The position numbers and the translations under genes were made by a program. A DNA stretch of 64,000 nucleotides from Petrolisthes cinctipes (Eukaryota > Arthropoda > Malacostraca > Decapoda > Porcellanidae): contig JAWQEG010004765.1 in assembly GCA_033782935.1 (NCBI GenBank), forward strand, positions 62,001-126,000. Reading direction: 5' to 3'. The notes under the pieces are model-generated. The model saw only the letters and a program-made list of their open reading frames with translations, ran no database searches and was not told the origin of the DNA. Shown here piece by piece: positions 54,901-63,769 of the stretch; position 1 is the first letter of the stretch, and the number at the start of each line of letters is the position of its first letter.

Positions 54901-56571
54901 AATGTTTCTCCATTATTAGCTGTAACTGAAGGTATTGCAAACCATTTATGTACAAGATGTTCCATTAGGTGTTACAGACCTCCATTTTTCCTTCTCATTA
55001 ACAGCACCCAACAACGTCTAGAAGCAGTTTTCACCAAAATAAATCTTCGCAGCTGGTAAAATGTCCACTACACACACCCGACACACACACACCCCACACA
55101 CACACACACCAATACTACCTACTGGTATGTATTGTACATGTACAAAATGAATATATAGTATGAATGTTTATATACTGCTTTTTAGAAAATCAGCATGAAG
55201 TACTTTATCTTTCCTCTCATTTGACCAGTGACAAAAATGGAATATCACTGTACCTCCAAGTGGTGCGCTTTAGTAAATGTAAGTAAATTATCTTACTTAA
55301 TACTGAAACTTGCCTTTTATACAGTCCTAGTATTGTATGGGGACTGAGGTGTGAAAAACATCCTTGAAGACCTGTACATGTAGTAAGTTTTAAAACTATA
55401 TAAACACTGTGGCTGTAAAGAATGGTACAAGTATCACAAACCATTAGCTGTAAAACTATAAAGACAATTGATCATTCACAAAGATCAAACACCATATACA
55501 CTCACCAGCCTCAGTGTATTTGGCTCCCGGGCGGACCGAAGAGATGAGCTCAGCAAAGTTGGGAGGGGGCCAGGCTGAGGGGGAGATCTTACCAGGGGTG
55601 AGGATCTGGGCTGGGGACGCCTCCGTGTGGGACCAGAAGTACATCAGATCGGGCTGAGGAAAGGAGGACAGTTAAGGAGATATTCTCATGAGGTTGGATT
55701 TGAAGGTGATTTATTCCTCCGAACTATGCCATGAAACAGATCCCTGCTCATATACTGAGGTACTCTGTTTCCTCACATAGTTTGGAGGAGTCAGTAACCC
55801 TCCAATTCAATAAAAAGCAATGGTAGACAATTAATGGAAGATTTTTCAGGGCAGTCAGTTTATGAATACAATGTCATCTTTTGAAACTATGTATACAGTA
55901 ATAAGGATTTCCTGGATCATAATTCTAAGCTGTCAAATAATCTCACCCTAAAGAGGAGTTCCATTGGTGCGTTAACATCTTCAATCTGGCGTATGACCCC
56001 GGCGGCCAGGAGGTGAGTGCAGAACTGTGTGGCCAAGATCTTGAGGTCTTGGGAGGTGACAACATGACGCAAGTAGTGGCCATCGCTAAAGGCACTTACA
56101 AACCAGTTTATAAGCATCTGACCTGAAATAAACAGAAAATGAATTACTACAATACATTATATTTACACTATACATTCATGACTCTGAATCATATTCTGTT
56201 ATTTTAGTGTATACTGTACCGTGTGTGTATGTGTTGGGGTGTGGGGAGTTGCATTAGTTTAAACAGAGAGAGAGTTTTGTGTACAGAAAATTAATGTGTA
56301 ATGGTTTTGATATTCAATGAGAGAGGGGTGTTGGTGGCTGCATCAGACAATACAATATACATTACCTTAGTAGTTTACCTACCTTCAAATTTTTCGTAAA
56401 TCTTGAAGTCGAGCTTCTCGGGGACAAATTTGGGCTTGGTGACCTTCTTGTCGATGGTGGCGCGATCGAGGGTGAGGCTGGCCACCTTCCTAAGCACGTT
56501 ACTGTCCACCACTCCTAGGTCCCCACTGCTGCCACCTCGACTTGCCCTGCGCTCCTCACCCCCGCCGCTCC
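39872..56571 (-). CDS. capu: Cappuccino/FMN-type formin, 5' end not found (17 coding exons)
   Basis: Minus-strand exons: 56571-56383, 56122-55947, 55653-55506, 52725-52538, 52317-51507, 45419-44867, 44716-44578, 44063-43976, 43397-43336, 43100-43021, 42844-42715, 42533-42339, 41919-41784, 41573-41481, 40884-40833, 40363-40220, 39995-39872. Phases agree at every junction, giving about 1101 residues. Order: conserved N-terminal block ([21 protein letters not shown]), coiled coil (about 175-230), FH1 (about 250-495), FH2 (about 517-1060) with [17 protein letters not shown], basic tail. The FMN/Cappuccino subgroup is assigned from FH2 wording (LPKIKDVKS, PLPxP-like [16 protein letters not shown]) and the N-terminal block, which matches Drosophila Cappuccino. 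No DAD motif of the Diaphanous type is present. Formins nucleate and elongate unbranched actin; Cappuccino works with Spire. The first exon in hand begins mid-codon, so upstream coding exons are missing from the model. Confidence 0.92.
39976..40170 (-). repeat. Triplicated 3' splice site of the last formin exon
   Basis: Three tandem copies, spaced 82 and 84 bases apart, of about 55 intronic bases plus the first roughly 27 bases of exon 17. They provide acceptors at 39996-39997, 40078-40079 and 40162-40163. The two upstream copies lack a GGA codon present in the exon and reach stop codons within about 9-10 codons. Confidence 0.85.
40220..40363 (-). CDS. capu: Formin exon 16 (end of FH2)
   Basis: The exon encodes [40 protein letters not shown] and QHKIVKQR. 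The PFDFFSVW...F..IWKKE pattern is the FH2 end in FMN proteins. The donor is AG|GTACGT. Confidence 0.92.
40421..40537. mobile_element. Foldback element, family A (truncated)
   Basis: TTAAGGGGATAGTACACTTT start, GATTCCTCCAAAGTATGCC arm, ending in a worn GCTTGGAATTGTTTT. It lies in the formin intron between exons 15 and 16. Confidence 0.7.
40833..40884 (-). CDS. capu: Formin exon 15 (FH2 microexon-sized)
   Basis: This 52-base exon encodes [18 protein letters not shown] with both boundary codons split. The acceptor is AATTTCAG and the donor CA|GTAAGT. It forms part of the FH2 C-terminal coiled-coil/post region. Confidence 0.87.
41481..41573 (-). CDS. capu: Formin exon 14 (FH2)
   Basis: The exon encodes [20 protein letters not shown] and [11 protein letters not shown]. 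The EHLQPFK element is shared with FMN1/FMN2. The acceptor is GTTTTCCAG. Confidence 0.92.
41784..41919 (-). CDS. capu: Formin exon 13 (FH2), GC donor
   Basis: The exon encodes [40 protein letters not shown] and EKNLK. The splice donor is AAAG|GCAAGT, a GC-AG intron. No GT near it gives the required phase 1 junction with exon 14 (g|tg = Val). Confidence 0.92.
42044..42093. repeat. Perfect 19-base inverted repeat of TACAG units
   Basis: Arms 42044-42062 (TTTACAGTACAGTACAGTA) and 42075-42093 are exact complements around a 12-base loop. It sits next to a family C fragment (TTAAGGGACCTATGATG, 42010) in the formin intron between exons 12 and 13. Confidence 0.85.
42339..42533 (-). CDS. capu: Formin exon 12 (FH2 core, GNYMNGG)
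   Basis: The exon encodes [59 protein letters not shown] and VNKYIE. This is the most conserved FH2 block and identifies the FMN/Cappuccino branch through [17 protein letters not shown]. Confidence 0.97.
42715..42844 (-). CDS. capu: Formin exon 11 (FH2)
   Basis: The exon encodes [40 protein letters not shown] and TID. The NFAER-type NEFAER and the F.E.....H pattern are standard FH2. Confidence 0.92.
43021..43100 (-). CDS. capu: Formin exon 10 (FH2)
   Basis: The exon encodes [20 protein letters not shown] and PLDKPEQ. It precedes the EQFL helix of FH2. The donor CA|GTAAGT splits Gln with exon 11. Confidence 0.88.
43336..43397 (-). CDS. capu: Formin exon 9 (FH2)
   Basis: The exon encodes [20 protein letters not shown] and V, matching the DSVVDLETLAALYE region of FMN. 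The acceptor is TTTTTTTCCAG; a split Ser joins exon 8. Confidence 0.88.
43700..43916. mobile_element. GC-rich foldback element, family D copy 2
   Basis: TTAAGGGGGTGCAGGAATAG start, CCCGCACCCCCTTAA end, with repeated GGGGGACAGGCTTGGGGGG between. TTAA at both ends. It lies in a formin intron. Confidence 0.8.
43976..44063 (-). CDS. capu: Formin exon 8 (FH2 knob)
   Basis: The exon encodes [20 protein letters not shown] and HLDIADVEN. The SKRSQNVGI stretch is the FH2 knob element that carries the conserved actin-contact Ile. Confidence 0.93.
44152..44285. mobile_element. Foldback element, family A (worn)
   Basis: TTAAGGGGGTACATATTTTT start, TTTCCTCCAGAGCATACC and GGCCTGTTGCTTGACATAG. It lies in a formin intron. 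Confidence 0.6.
44578..44716 (-). CDS. capu: Formin exon 7 (FH2)
   Basis: The exon encodes [31 protein letters not shown] and a Lys-rich stretch. The PLWDQLEE segment holds the second conserved lasso Trp, and FVDLF matches the FEYLFSK region of FMN. Confidence 0.92.
44867..45419 (-). CDS. capu: Formin exon 6 (FH2 lasso start plus acidic/basic repeat insert)
   Basis: The exon starts [36 protein letters not shown], with [10 protein letters not shown] marking the start of FH2 (lasso). It continues for about 160 residues of Glu/Lys/Asp-rich sequence, including about eight or nine copies of a 9-residue unit like DGEEDKKKE, and ends TLKRKK. The reading frame stays open through the 27-base DNA repeat, which supports translation. 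Such an insert is absent from the FMN-family FH2 domains I know. An unrecognised intron inside the exon is the main alternative. Confidence 0.82.
44985..45205 (-). repeat. Coding 27-base minisatellite in the formin FH2
   Basis: About eight units, TCTTCCTCTCCATCTTCC and CTTCTTTTTA on the + strand, encode the 9-residue DGEEDKKKE repeats. The period is a multiple of three, so copy-number change would not break the frame. Confidence 0.9.
49705..49865. mobile_element. Family G foldback
   Basis: GGGTGGTATTATTAAATTTA at the left and TTCAATAATACCACCC at the right, with TATATTCACATTGCAAAAT in the middle. Relatives are at 46978-47100, 54085-54175 and 59300-59425. Confidence 0.65.
50291..50451. mobile_element. 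Foldback element, family B (reference copy)
   Basis: TTAAGGAGACTGTCTTTATT start and AATCTCCCCTTAA end. Inner arms CTGATTCCTCCTATCCATGCC and GGCATAGTTTGGAGGAATCAG. 161 bases, TTAA both sides. Confidence 0.8.
51507..52317 (-). CDS. capu: Formin exon 5 (FH1, poly-proline)
   Basis: One exon of 270 codons encodes a Ser/Thr-rich start ([19 protein letters not shown]). It is followed by about 14 proline tracts of 5-12 residues separated by GMG/GMGG spacers, ending [17 protein letters not shown]. This is a formin FH1 region, which recruits profilin-actin to the FH2. The number of tracts is high and they are encoded by a GGA/GGT-type repeat that is prone to length change. Confidence 0.93.
52538..52725 (-). 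CDS. capu: Formin exon 4 (coiled coil)
   Basis: The exon encodes [39 protein letters not shown] and [18 protein letters not shown]. This is a heptad-rich coiled coil just before FH1, as found in FMN-family formins. The donor is CAG|GTCAGT. Confidence 0.88.
52726..55505. other. Formin intron 3
   Basis: AT-rich, mostly unique. It holds the candidate cassette exon (54452-54631), a family G remnant (54085-54175), and a (CA)n patch (55070-55110). A pair of similar pieces mentions AGGCCCTC (52750 and 52840). Confidence 0.55.
54452..54631 (-). other. capu: Candidate cassette exon of the formin (Glu/Gly-rich)
   Basis: Exactly 60 codons, phase 1-1, lying in the 2.8 kb intron between exons 3 and 4. 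It would encode [16 protein letters not shown]..., an EGEGEGEGE run, VEQTEVQVQ and [11 protein letters not shown]. The frame is open with coding-like codon use, and the donor is G|GTAACC. The acceptor (AAATCCAG) has a poor pyrimidine tract. The symmetric phase makes a skipped or included exon plausible. It could equally be non-coding low-complexity DNA. Confidence 0.45.
55506..55653 (-). CDS. capu: Formin exon 3
   Basis: The exon encodes [40 protein letters not shown] and RPGAKYTEA. The acceptor is CCTTTCCTCAG and the donor GTGAGT. It ends in phase 1 and can join either 52725 directly or the candidate cassette at 54631. Confidence 0.86.
55672..55834. mobile_element. Foldback element, family B (complete)
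   Basis: TTAAGGAGATATTCTCATG start, CTATGCCATGAAACAGATCC and CATAGTTTGGAGGAGTCAG arms, TTAA at the right. It lies 18 bases from the acceptor side of formin exon 3. Confidence 0.7.
55947..56122 (-). CDS. capu: Formin exon 2
   Basis: The exon encodes [40 protein letters not shown] and [19 protein letters not shown]. It continues the conserved N-terminal domain of FMN/Cappuccino proteins, a helical region that looks like part of the regulatory half. The donor is GTGAGA after AGG. Confidence 0.88.
56383..56571 (-). CDS. capu: Formin exon 1 in window (N-terminal conserved block)
   Basis: The exon encodes [19 protein letters not shown], then [17 protein letters not shown] and [16 protein letters not shown]. 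The SNVL(R/K)KVAS and PEKL..YEKFEG motifs are those of the Cappuccino N-terminal region. The acceptor is GGTTTCAG and the exon starts with two bases of a split codon, so another coding exon must lie upstream. Confidence 0.85.
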
Positions 56572-57550
56572 CTGAAACCACAGGACACATGAAATGGGTA
56601 CAGTTGCGAACACATGAAACAGGTACAGTTACGGGACACTGGGGTTGCAGGGAGCGGGAGTTGTGTGTGAATATTATGTACAGTTGGAGACACATGAAAC
56701 AGACACACTTTAAACGAGACCCCTGATCAAGCATAGCATAGGACGAGTCGCCTCAACACACAACGTCTCATCCTACCCTATGCTCAATGAGGGCCCCCCC
56801 CCCCCATTTCAGGTGTGTCTGTTTCATGTGTCTGCAACTGTACATAATATTCACACACAACTCCTGCTCCCTACAACCCCAGTACACACACAAACTTTGC
56901 AATATTCATACAATAACTATTCACATTTCTTGTAACAGGCAAATACAAACATACACAAACTTTCTCTTCATCATACATTTCTATACATAATCGATATAAA
57001 TCATAAACAAACGTAATCATTGTACTGTACTGTACTTTGTGAACCAATTGTACAGTAGAGATTTTTGTATGTTAAATGATTCAAAACTTCAACAAGACCT
57101 GGCTGGATACAAATTTTGGATTGCGAGTGTATACATATGTAACCCAAATTATTGTTTTTGTTGTGTGATGCTAACTAACCATTATTCTCATCATCTCCAT
57201 CACTGATAACTTTCATCCTTTATGTACCGCTGGCTGCTTCACACACCATGGTCATGTAAACCTGAATAATTATGACAGTCTGAAGTTGTGATGTGGTGTG
57301 TTATTAGAGAGAAAAGTATAGTACATTATAATAGTAATGTAACAAACAAACAAATTATGAGGTTTTGAAGCTGTGATGATGTGTGTTATTAGAGAGAAAA
57401 GTAATGTCCAAAATCCTCGTATTTCCTGCATTAGTGATGTGGGCAATACTTTAAGGGTCCCAGCCACTAGTTTTTAGTTCGGTATTATTACAGAAGTACT
57501 GCGTTCTTGGCTAGGGCCGTGCAGTGTTGCCACATCTGGCTAGGTCCCGG

Positions 57551-57920
57551 GAATTTGGGTAAATATTGAAAGAATTACCGTTATTGCGTACGTTTTTTCT
57601 ACCTTCATTACCCACTTATTTAGACCATTCTAAGACTATTTTCTTCTATGGCATTTCCTCCGCAAATGCCCCATTTCCAAGATAGGGCATATTCAAATGG
57701 GGCATTTTGAAATTAGCCTGACCTTACCTGACCTGACCTAACCTAACCTAGACCGCATCAGACTACCGGGACCTAACCTGGACAAACTACCGTGACCTAA
57801 CCTGGGCAAACTACCGGGAAATAATCGTGGTAAAGTACAATAAATGACAGGGGTAAAATACTGGGACCCAGCCGGATCTGGCAACACTGCTACAAAACGG
57901 TAATTCTTTCAATAAATACC
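57551..57920. mobile_element. Family E core, copy 3, inserted in another repeat
   Basis: The core runs GGTAAATATTGAAAGAATTA to TTCTTTCAATAAATACC. Immediate flanks are GGAATTTG on the left and GGAATTTG on the right, an 8-base direct repeat. The sequence on either side continues as one block that is uninterrupted in copy 2 (near 22120). The left E-type TIR and an inner AAATGGGGCATTTTG palindrome are present. Confidence 0.75.
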
Positions 57921-58663
57921 GGAATTTGCCCCAGTCACTTTATGACAAGTTTACACCAGTTATATCCCGGTAGTCTGCTGTGGTCTAGGTCCCGGTAGTC
58001 TGCTGTGGTCAAGGTTAGGTTAAGTCAGGTCAGGTTAGGTCAGACTAATTTCACCATAGATGAAAAGTGTGTTAGAATGGTCCAAAATAGTGGATAGTGA
58101 TACTAAAATATACAATACAGTGAACAGAGTACATCTGTAAATATACCTTTAGTTCTTCAACTGTCCCTCTTTTCTTTGTATTTCCTGCTTGCTGTGTCAA
58201 CTCTCTATCACCTTTTCTGGCGCTATATGACCTCGCTGTTGCGGCGCCTAATATCAATCAATCAATCAATCAATCAATCATGGACAACTTAGGCGAAGCG
58301 TTGAATATTTTGATATATACAGTATTGCATATTTAAACGCGCTATATAGTTACTCTTATAATATAAATTTGAACATATTTCCCGCTAGATAATGTATAAA
58401 TTCGCTAGATCTAACAGAAACTTCGCTAGATCTAACGGAAAATTTGCTAAGTTGGCAACACTGACTGGTTAGTTTGTTTACATTCATGTTCGGCATATTG
58501 TTGGTCTCGGCTCCTACAACATTATTATTATTATTATCATTATTTTTTCATCGCGTTAATATTATTACTGTTTTTTTTTTAAGTTCCAATCTCTATGCAT
58601 TAATTTTTTTCTGGACTAGACTATTCGTATTTCTGATTTATTTTTGGTATGAGGTCACACACT

Positions 58664-58860
58664 CAGACGGAAGGGCCTGCCTGCAAACAGTTGGCTCCTG
58701 ATTACGCCTGGCGTCTCTGATTGGTTCCGTTAAGTTAGGTTAGGGAAGGGAGATACAACAGACCAATCATAGACGCGCTTACTGGATGTGCTGGAAGGCT
58801 GGACCAATCAGAGACGTCGTGCGCAATCAGGAGCCAAAATCTGCAAGGCCTTTCCACTCA
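58664..58860. repeat. Imperfect inverted repeat with CCAAT motifs
   Basis: Left arm 58664-58728 contains TTGGCTCCTGATTACGC and GTCTCTGATTGGTT. Right arm 58802-58860 contains ACCAATCAGAGACG and GCAATCAGGAGCCAA. A third ACCAATCATAGACGCG lies between. It could be a foldback element or a CCAAT-bearing promoter region. Confidence 0.65.
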
Positions 58861-59910
58861 GACAACAGGACTGGCAGATGTGCAAAATTAATGGTGGCCT
58901 GTTGCTTGGAATAGTTGGGGGGAATTATTTACTCCAAATTTATGAACACTGTACTATACCTCCACCTACGGTCTTCCTTCTAACTAATTCGGTTCTTTAA
59001 ACATTAGCAGTCTTTAAACATCTGCGGTCTTTAAACATTCGGCGGGTCTTTAAACATTCGGCGGGTCTTTAAACATTTACGGTCTTTAGACATTCAAAAC
59101 ACTATTATGATTGACTACAATTACTGCGATATGCTTTGTGGTTGCATATGTTTTATTCGCAGTAATTTTCTAGTGACATATTATCATAAAGGGTTTGTAA
59201 ATAAAACATACAGTACTTGGGACGAACACTTTTAGCAGTCTCTCGATTTTATACCTATTTAAGTATATCTATGTAGACCTAATTATACTTAGGCTGGGAG
59301 TATTAAACTTTACCATCGACGAAAACAATCTTCGTCGCTATATTCACATTGCAAAAAAAATGCGAACTGAGCAACGTAGATAGTTTTCGTCGAAGATAAA
59401 GTTTAATACTACGACCCTTACTTAGACTTTGACTGGATTCATCAATGTTGTTTATCTTTACACTACACGACACTACACTATTTTTATCTCGCTACCTCTA
59501 CACATACGAGAGAAAAGAAGTGTGTGAGGAAGGGAATATACACACTACACTATTTCTACACTACACGACACTACACTCTCTTTATCTCACTACCACTACA
59601 CAAACGAGAGAAGAAAAGAGTGTGAGAAGTGTGTGAGGAAAGGAATACACACACTACACTACACGACACTACACCATAGTTATCTCACTATCACTACACA
59701 CACACGAGAGGAGAGAAGAGAAGAGTGTGAGAAGTATGTGTGAAAGAGGCAATGAACACACACACTACACTTCACTATACACTACACCATCTCTATCTCA
59801 CTTGACACAATACACTCCTGCTTTACCGCAAACCAACCCACCCACCCACCCCCCTCTCTCTCTCCCCCTGTCACCACCCCACTCCCCCCCCTTCCTCTCT
59901 TCCACTTCCA

Positions 59911-59985
<75 letters not shown>

Positions 59986-60129
59986 AGCAACCATCCCTCC
60001 GTCACCCTTTTTTCCTCTTCCCCTCCTATGACACCACCCCATTCTTACAACCCCCCCCCCACCCCAACCTACTCCCCCTTCCCTTTCCGCTATACCCCTC
60101 CATAAGTCCCTCCTTCCTTCCTCCCCACC

Positions 60130-60176
<47 letters not shown>

Positions 60177-60224
60177 TTTGTGTGTGTGAGTGAGAGAGAA
60201 AGAGTTAAATAGAATTACACACAC

Positions 60225-60283
<59 letters not shown>

Positions 60284-60710
60284 TTGTCCACAAGGTCGTT
60301 CTGGCCAGCGGCGCGACAACATACACACCCACCCACAACCCTTAAAAAACACACACACGCAACACTCAGGAACGCACGCAACACTCAGAAAACACACGCA
60401 ACACTCAGAAAACACACGCAACACTCAGAAAACACACGCAAATACTCAGAAAACGCACGCAACACTAAAAAAGCGCACGCAACACTAAGAAAACGCACGC
60501 AACACTCAGAAAACGCACGCAACACCCATTATTTTCGAACACATTATTTTAAGGGGGTGCGGGAATAGGGGGACAGGCGTGGGGGGGTTTAGGGGGGTGC
60601 GGGAGTAGGCGGACAGGCTTGGGGGGGTTTAGGGGGGTGCCGGATTAGGGGACAGGCTTGAGGGGGGGAGGTAGGGGTTTGCGGGAATAGATGACAGAGA
60701 GTGTGTGCCT

Positions 60711-60764
<54 letters not shown>

Positions 60765-60951
60765 TGTGTGTGTGTATAGAGTTTACAGTAAAGCGTCAAG
60801 TCTCAAGTCAGCAGTAAATAAATATCAATCATAATCTCTCTTGGGCTGACACCTGACGCAGCTCCATGCAGCCTAGATGGTGTACGGTAACGACTCCCTC
60901 ATTCATCTTTTCAACGGGGCCATCACAACACAAACTATTTATTTTATTCCC

Positions 60952-61018
<67 letters not shown>

Positions 61019-61317
61019 TATACGATAATTTTTTCTCTGTTACTGTCTTTTATCACCCCTCTCTCTCTCTCTCTCTCTCTGAACTATACAATAATTTTTT
61101 CTCTGTTACTGTCTTTTATCCCCCCCCCCTCCCTTTCTCTCTCTCTCTCTCTCTCTCTCTCCAACGAGGAATGAATTGAGAAGGAAGTCATGACGGGTTG
61201 AGGAGGTCATTCAGAGGTTACGAGAGGTCACGTGTAATAATTGGGACGATAGAGGTCAAGAGGTCAAGTATCATCAACACACTTGTATGTATGTATGTAT
61301 GTTTTCAGTACACTTTA

Positions 61318-61730
61318 GGGAAGGAAGAAAAGGAAAGGAAAGAAGGGAGGAAAGAAGGGAGGAAAGAAGGAAGGAAAGAAGGAAGGAAAGAAGGAAAGAA
61401 GGGAGGAAAGAAGGGAGGAAGGGAGGAAAGAAGGGAGGAAAGGAGGAAGGAAGGGAGGAAAGGAGGAAGGAAGGGAGGAAAGAAGGAAGGAAAGGAAAGA
61501 AGGAAGGAAAGGAAAGAAGGAAGGAAAGGAAAGAAGGAAGGAAAGGAAAGAAGGAAGGAAAGGAAAGAAAGGGAGGAAAGGAAAGGGAGGAAAGGAAAGG
61601 GAGGAAAGGAAAGAAAGGGAGGAAAGGAAAGGAAGTAAAGGAAGGAAGTAAAGGAAGGAAGGAAAGGAAAGAAGGAAGGAAAGGAAAGAAGGAAGGAAAG
61701 GAGGAAAGAATGAAGGGAAGGAAAAATCAA
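61318..61730. repeat. Polypurine AAGG/GGAAAGAA tract
   Basis: About 410 bases of only A and G apart from rare interruptions, mainly GGAAAGAAGGAA. A long T/C tract of TTCC type follows at 61968-62200, so the two can pair as an inverted repeat. Confidence 0.95.
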
Positions 61731-61755
61731 CTGTCTGTGTGTGTGTATGTTATAG

Positions 61756-61793
<38 letters not shown>

Positions 61794-62671
61794 GTATGAC
61801 CTCATGTAGACAGATAAAATAATGATAAAAATACAGAATAATGATAATAATAAAGAAAAATGATAAAAATACAGAATAATGATAAAAATAATACTGTCCT
61901 CATATTTCACCACTACCACCATAACAACACAACACAACACAACAATCTCCCGTTACACTACACTACTTTCTTCCTTCCTCCTTTCTCTTTTCCTTCATTT
62001 CTTCCTTTCTCTCTTCCTTCCTTTCTTCATCCATTATTCTTTTTCTTCCTCTTTCCTTCATCCATTATTCCTTTTCTTCCTCTTTCCTTCATCCATTATT
62101 CCTTTTCTTCCTCCTTCCTTCCTTCCTTCCTTCTTTATCATTTCCTCCTTCCTTCCTCCTTTCTTCCTTTCCTCCCTTTCTTCTTTCCTTCCTCGTGCAT
62201 TATACCACAAAGTTACGTTACGTGTTACAGAGAGAATCCACAACTCTTCGATCTAAGAAGCAAAATACTACTATATATAGGGAGTGACCGAAACTATGTG
62301 AAAAAAAAAAAAACCCTCGCGCCTTCAATTCTCGCACATTATAAATAAGGAAACGGGAGCCGAGATGTGAGCTGAGACGAAGGTGACACGAGGGAGGGTA
62401 AACAAACGACCATAAACACATCATAACATTTCAACGTCACCGAGTGGTTACCTTCTTATGACAGATTGATTGCTTGATTGCTTGTTTTCTTGAGATGTTG
62501 TTATTATTTAAGTGTCTTGAAAATGAAGATGGAGTTTATTTACACACACACACACACACACACACATATATTTATTTAACATGGAGATGATTTGCTTATT
62601 ATGAGAATGAAGCCAATCAAGTGTTTATATTATCTACTGTGCTTTTCTTCAACACACACACACACATATAT

Positions 62672-62996
62672 AAAGGACTGTTTGGTAAATCTGGAGCCAC
62701 TGATTCCTCCAAACTATTCCAAGCAACAGAACACCATTTTTTTTGTTCTTCTGGTCTTGTTGTTTCCTGGGACACTTTGGAGGAATCAAGGCACTCCAAT
62801 ATACCAAAAGTGTGTTACCACCTCCTTAAGGGGGTGCGGGAGTAGGGGACAGGCTTGGGGGGGTCGGGGGGGGGGGGTTAGGGGGGTGCGGGAATAGGGG
62901 ACAGGCTTTCTACCCACCCCAAGCCTGTCCCCCTATTCCCGCACCCCCCCAGTCCCCCCCCCCCAAGCCTGTCCCCCTACTCCCGCACCCCCTTAA
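62672..62996. mobile_element. Adjoining family A and family D foldback elements
   Basis: The A element (GATTCCTCCAAACTATTCC ... TTTGGAGGAATCAAGG) ends CCTCCTTAA. The same TTAA (62826-62829) starts the D element, TTAAGGGGGTGCGGGAGTAG, which ends CCCGCACCCCCTTAA at 62996. Confidence 0.75.
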
Positions 62997-63719
62997 GGAA
63001 CACTGCCAGAGAGTTAGTAAGGAGCCTTTAGCACCAAGACTAGTATGGTCAGAGATAATATTTACAGTTATATATACAGCCAGAAGGACAGTCAGTGTAA
63101 ACCAGCAATACTCAACCAACCAAACAACCAACCAACCAACAACCTACCAAACCACCTACAGAGTAAAATAATAACTCATCACCCACCTACCCATCTACAG
63201 TGTCCCCTATTCCCAAACATCCCTAAAGAAAGATATTTCCTTATTGCTTTGCACACACTAAAAAACAGACGCATACAAAAAGCTAACTATTTTTCTCTTC
63301 CCGTACTCCAAGATAGATGCATTTTAGCACTGTTCTTCTCTTCTATATATTATACAGGGACACACGTAGGATAACACCGTCCCTTCTGTAGCCTTGACAT
63401 ACACTGAAGGAAGGAAGGACTGCTGGAGAGAAGGAAAGGAGGGAGGGGATATATAAATTTGAGCCGTGTTTGTGGGGACTATGTGGAGAAGTGAATGATC
63501 AGGTGACAAGGCTTCGTTCGGCTGATTCAGGGATGGATGGATGGAGAGAGAAGGTGGATGGAGAGAGAGGGTGGATGGAGAGGGAGGTGGATGGAGAGAG
63601 AAGGTGGATGGAGAGAGAAGGTGGATGGAGAGGGAGGTGGATGGAGAGGGAGGTGGATGGATGGATGGAGAAGAAGGTGGATGGAGAGGGAGGTGGATGA
63701 ATGGATGGAGAGAGAAAAG

Positions 63720-63769
<50 letters not shown>

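Larger units (their letters stand above)
56572..59440. other. Region upstream of the first recognised formin exon
   Basis: It holds an inverted pair of about 80 bases with CATGAAACAG and CAACCCCAGT (56585-56885), family E copy 3 (about 57510-58095), (AATC)n 58253-58280, an inverted repeat with CCAAT boxes (58664-58860), half a family A element (58863-58970) and a family G foldback (59300-59425). The missing 5' formin exons were not found here; a candidate open frame at 58072-58257 does not give the right phase. Confidence 0.55.

Noticed and set aside
58072..58257. Possible first formin exon (MILGAATARSYSARKG... on the minus strand)
   Set aside because: Its donor after AAG is phase 0, whereas the next formin exon needs a phase 1 partner, and it resembles no formin N-terminus I know.
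60829..60935. A coding-looking minus-strand stretch (KMNEGVVTVHHLGCMELRQ)
   Set aside because: Short, flanked by (CT)n, no good splice sites in a useful phase and no recognised family. It may be a pseudo-exon but cannot be supported.
63460..63530. Short plus-strand stretch reading CGEVNDQVTRLRSADSG
   Set aside because: Only about 20 codons next to a minisatellite; no domain and no splice support.
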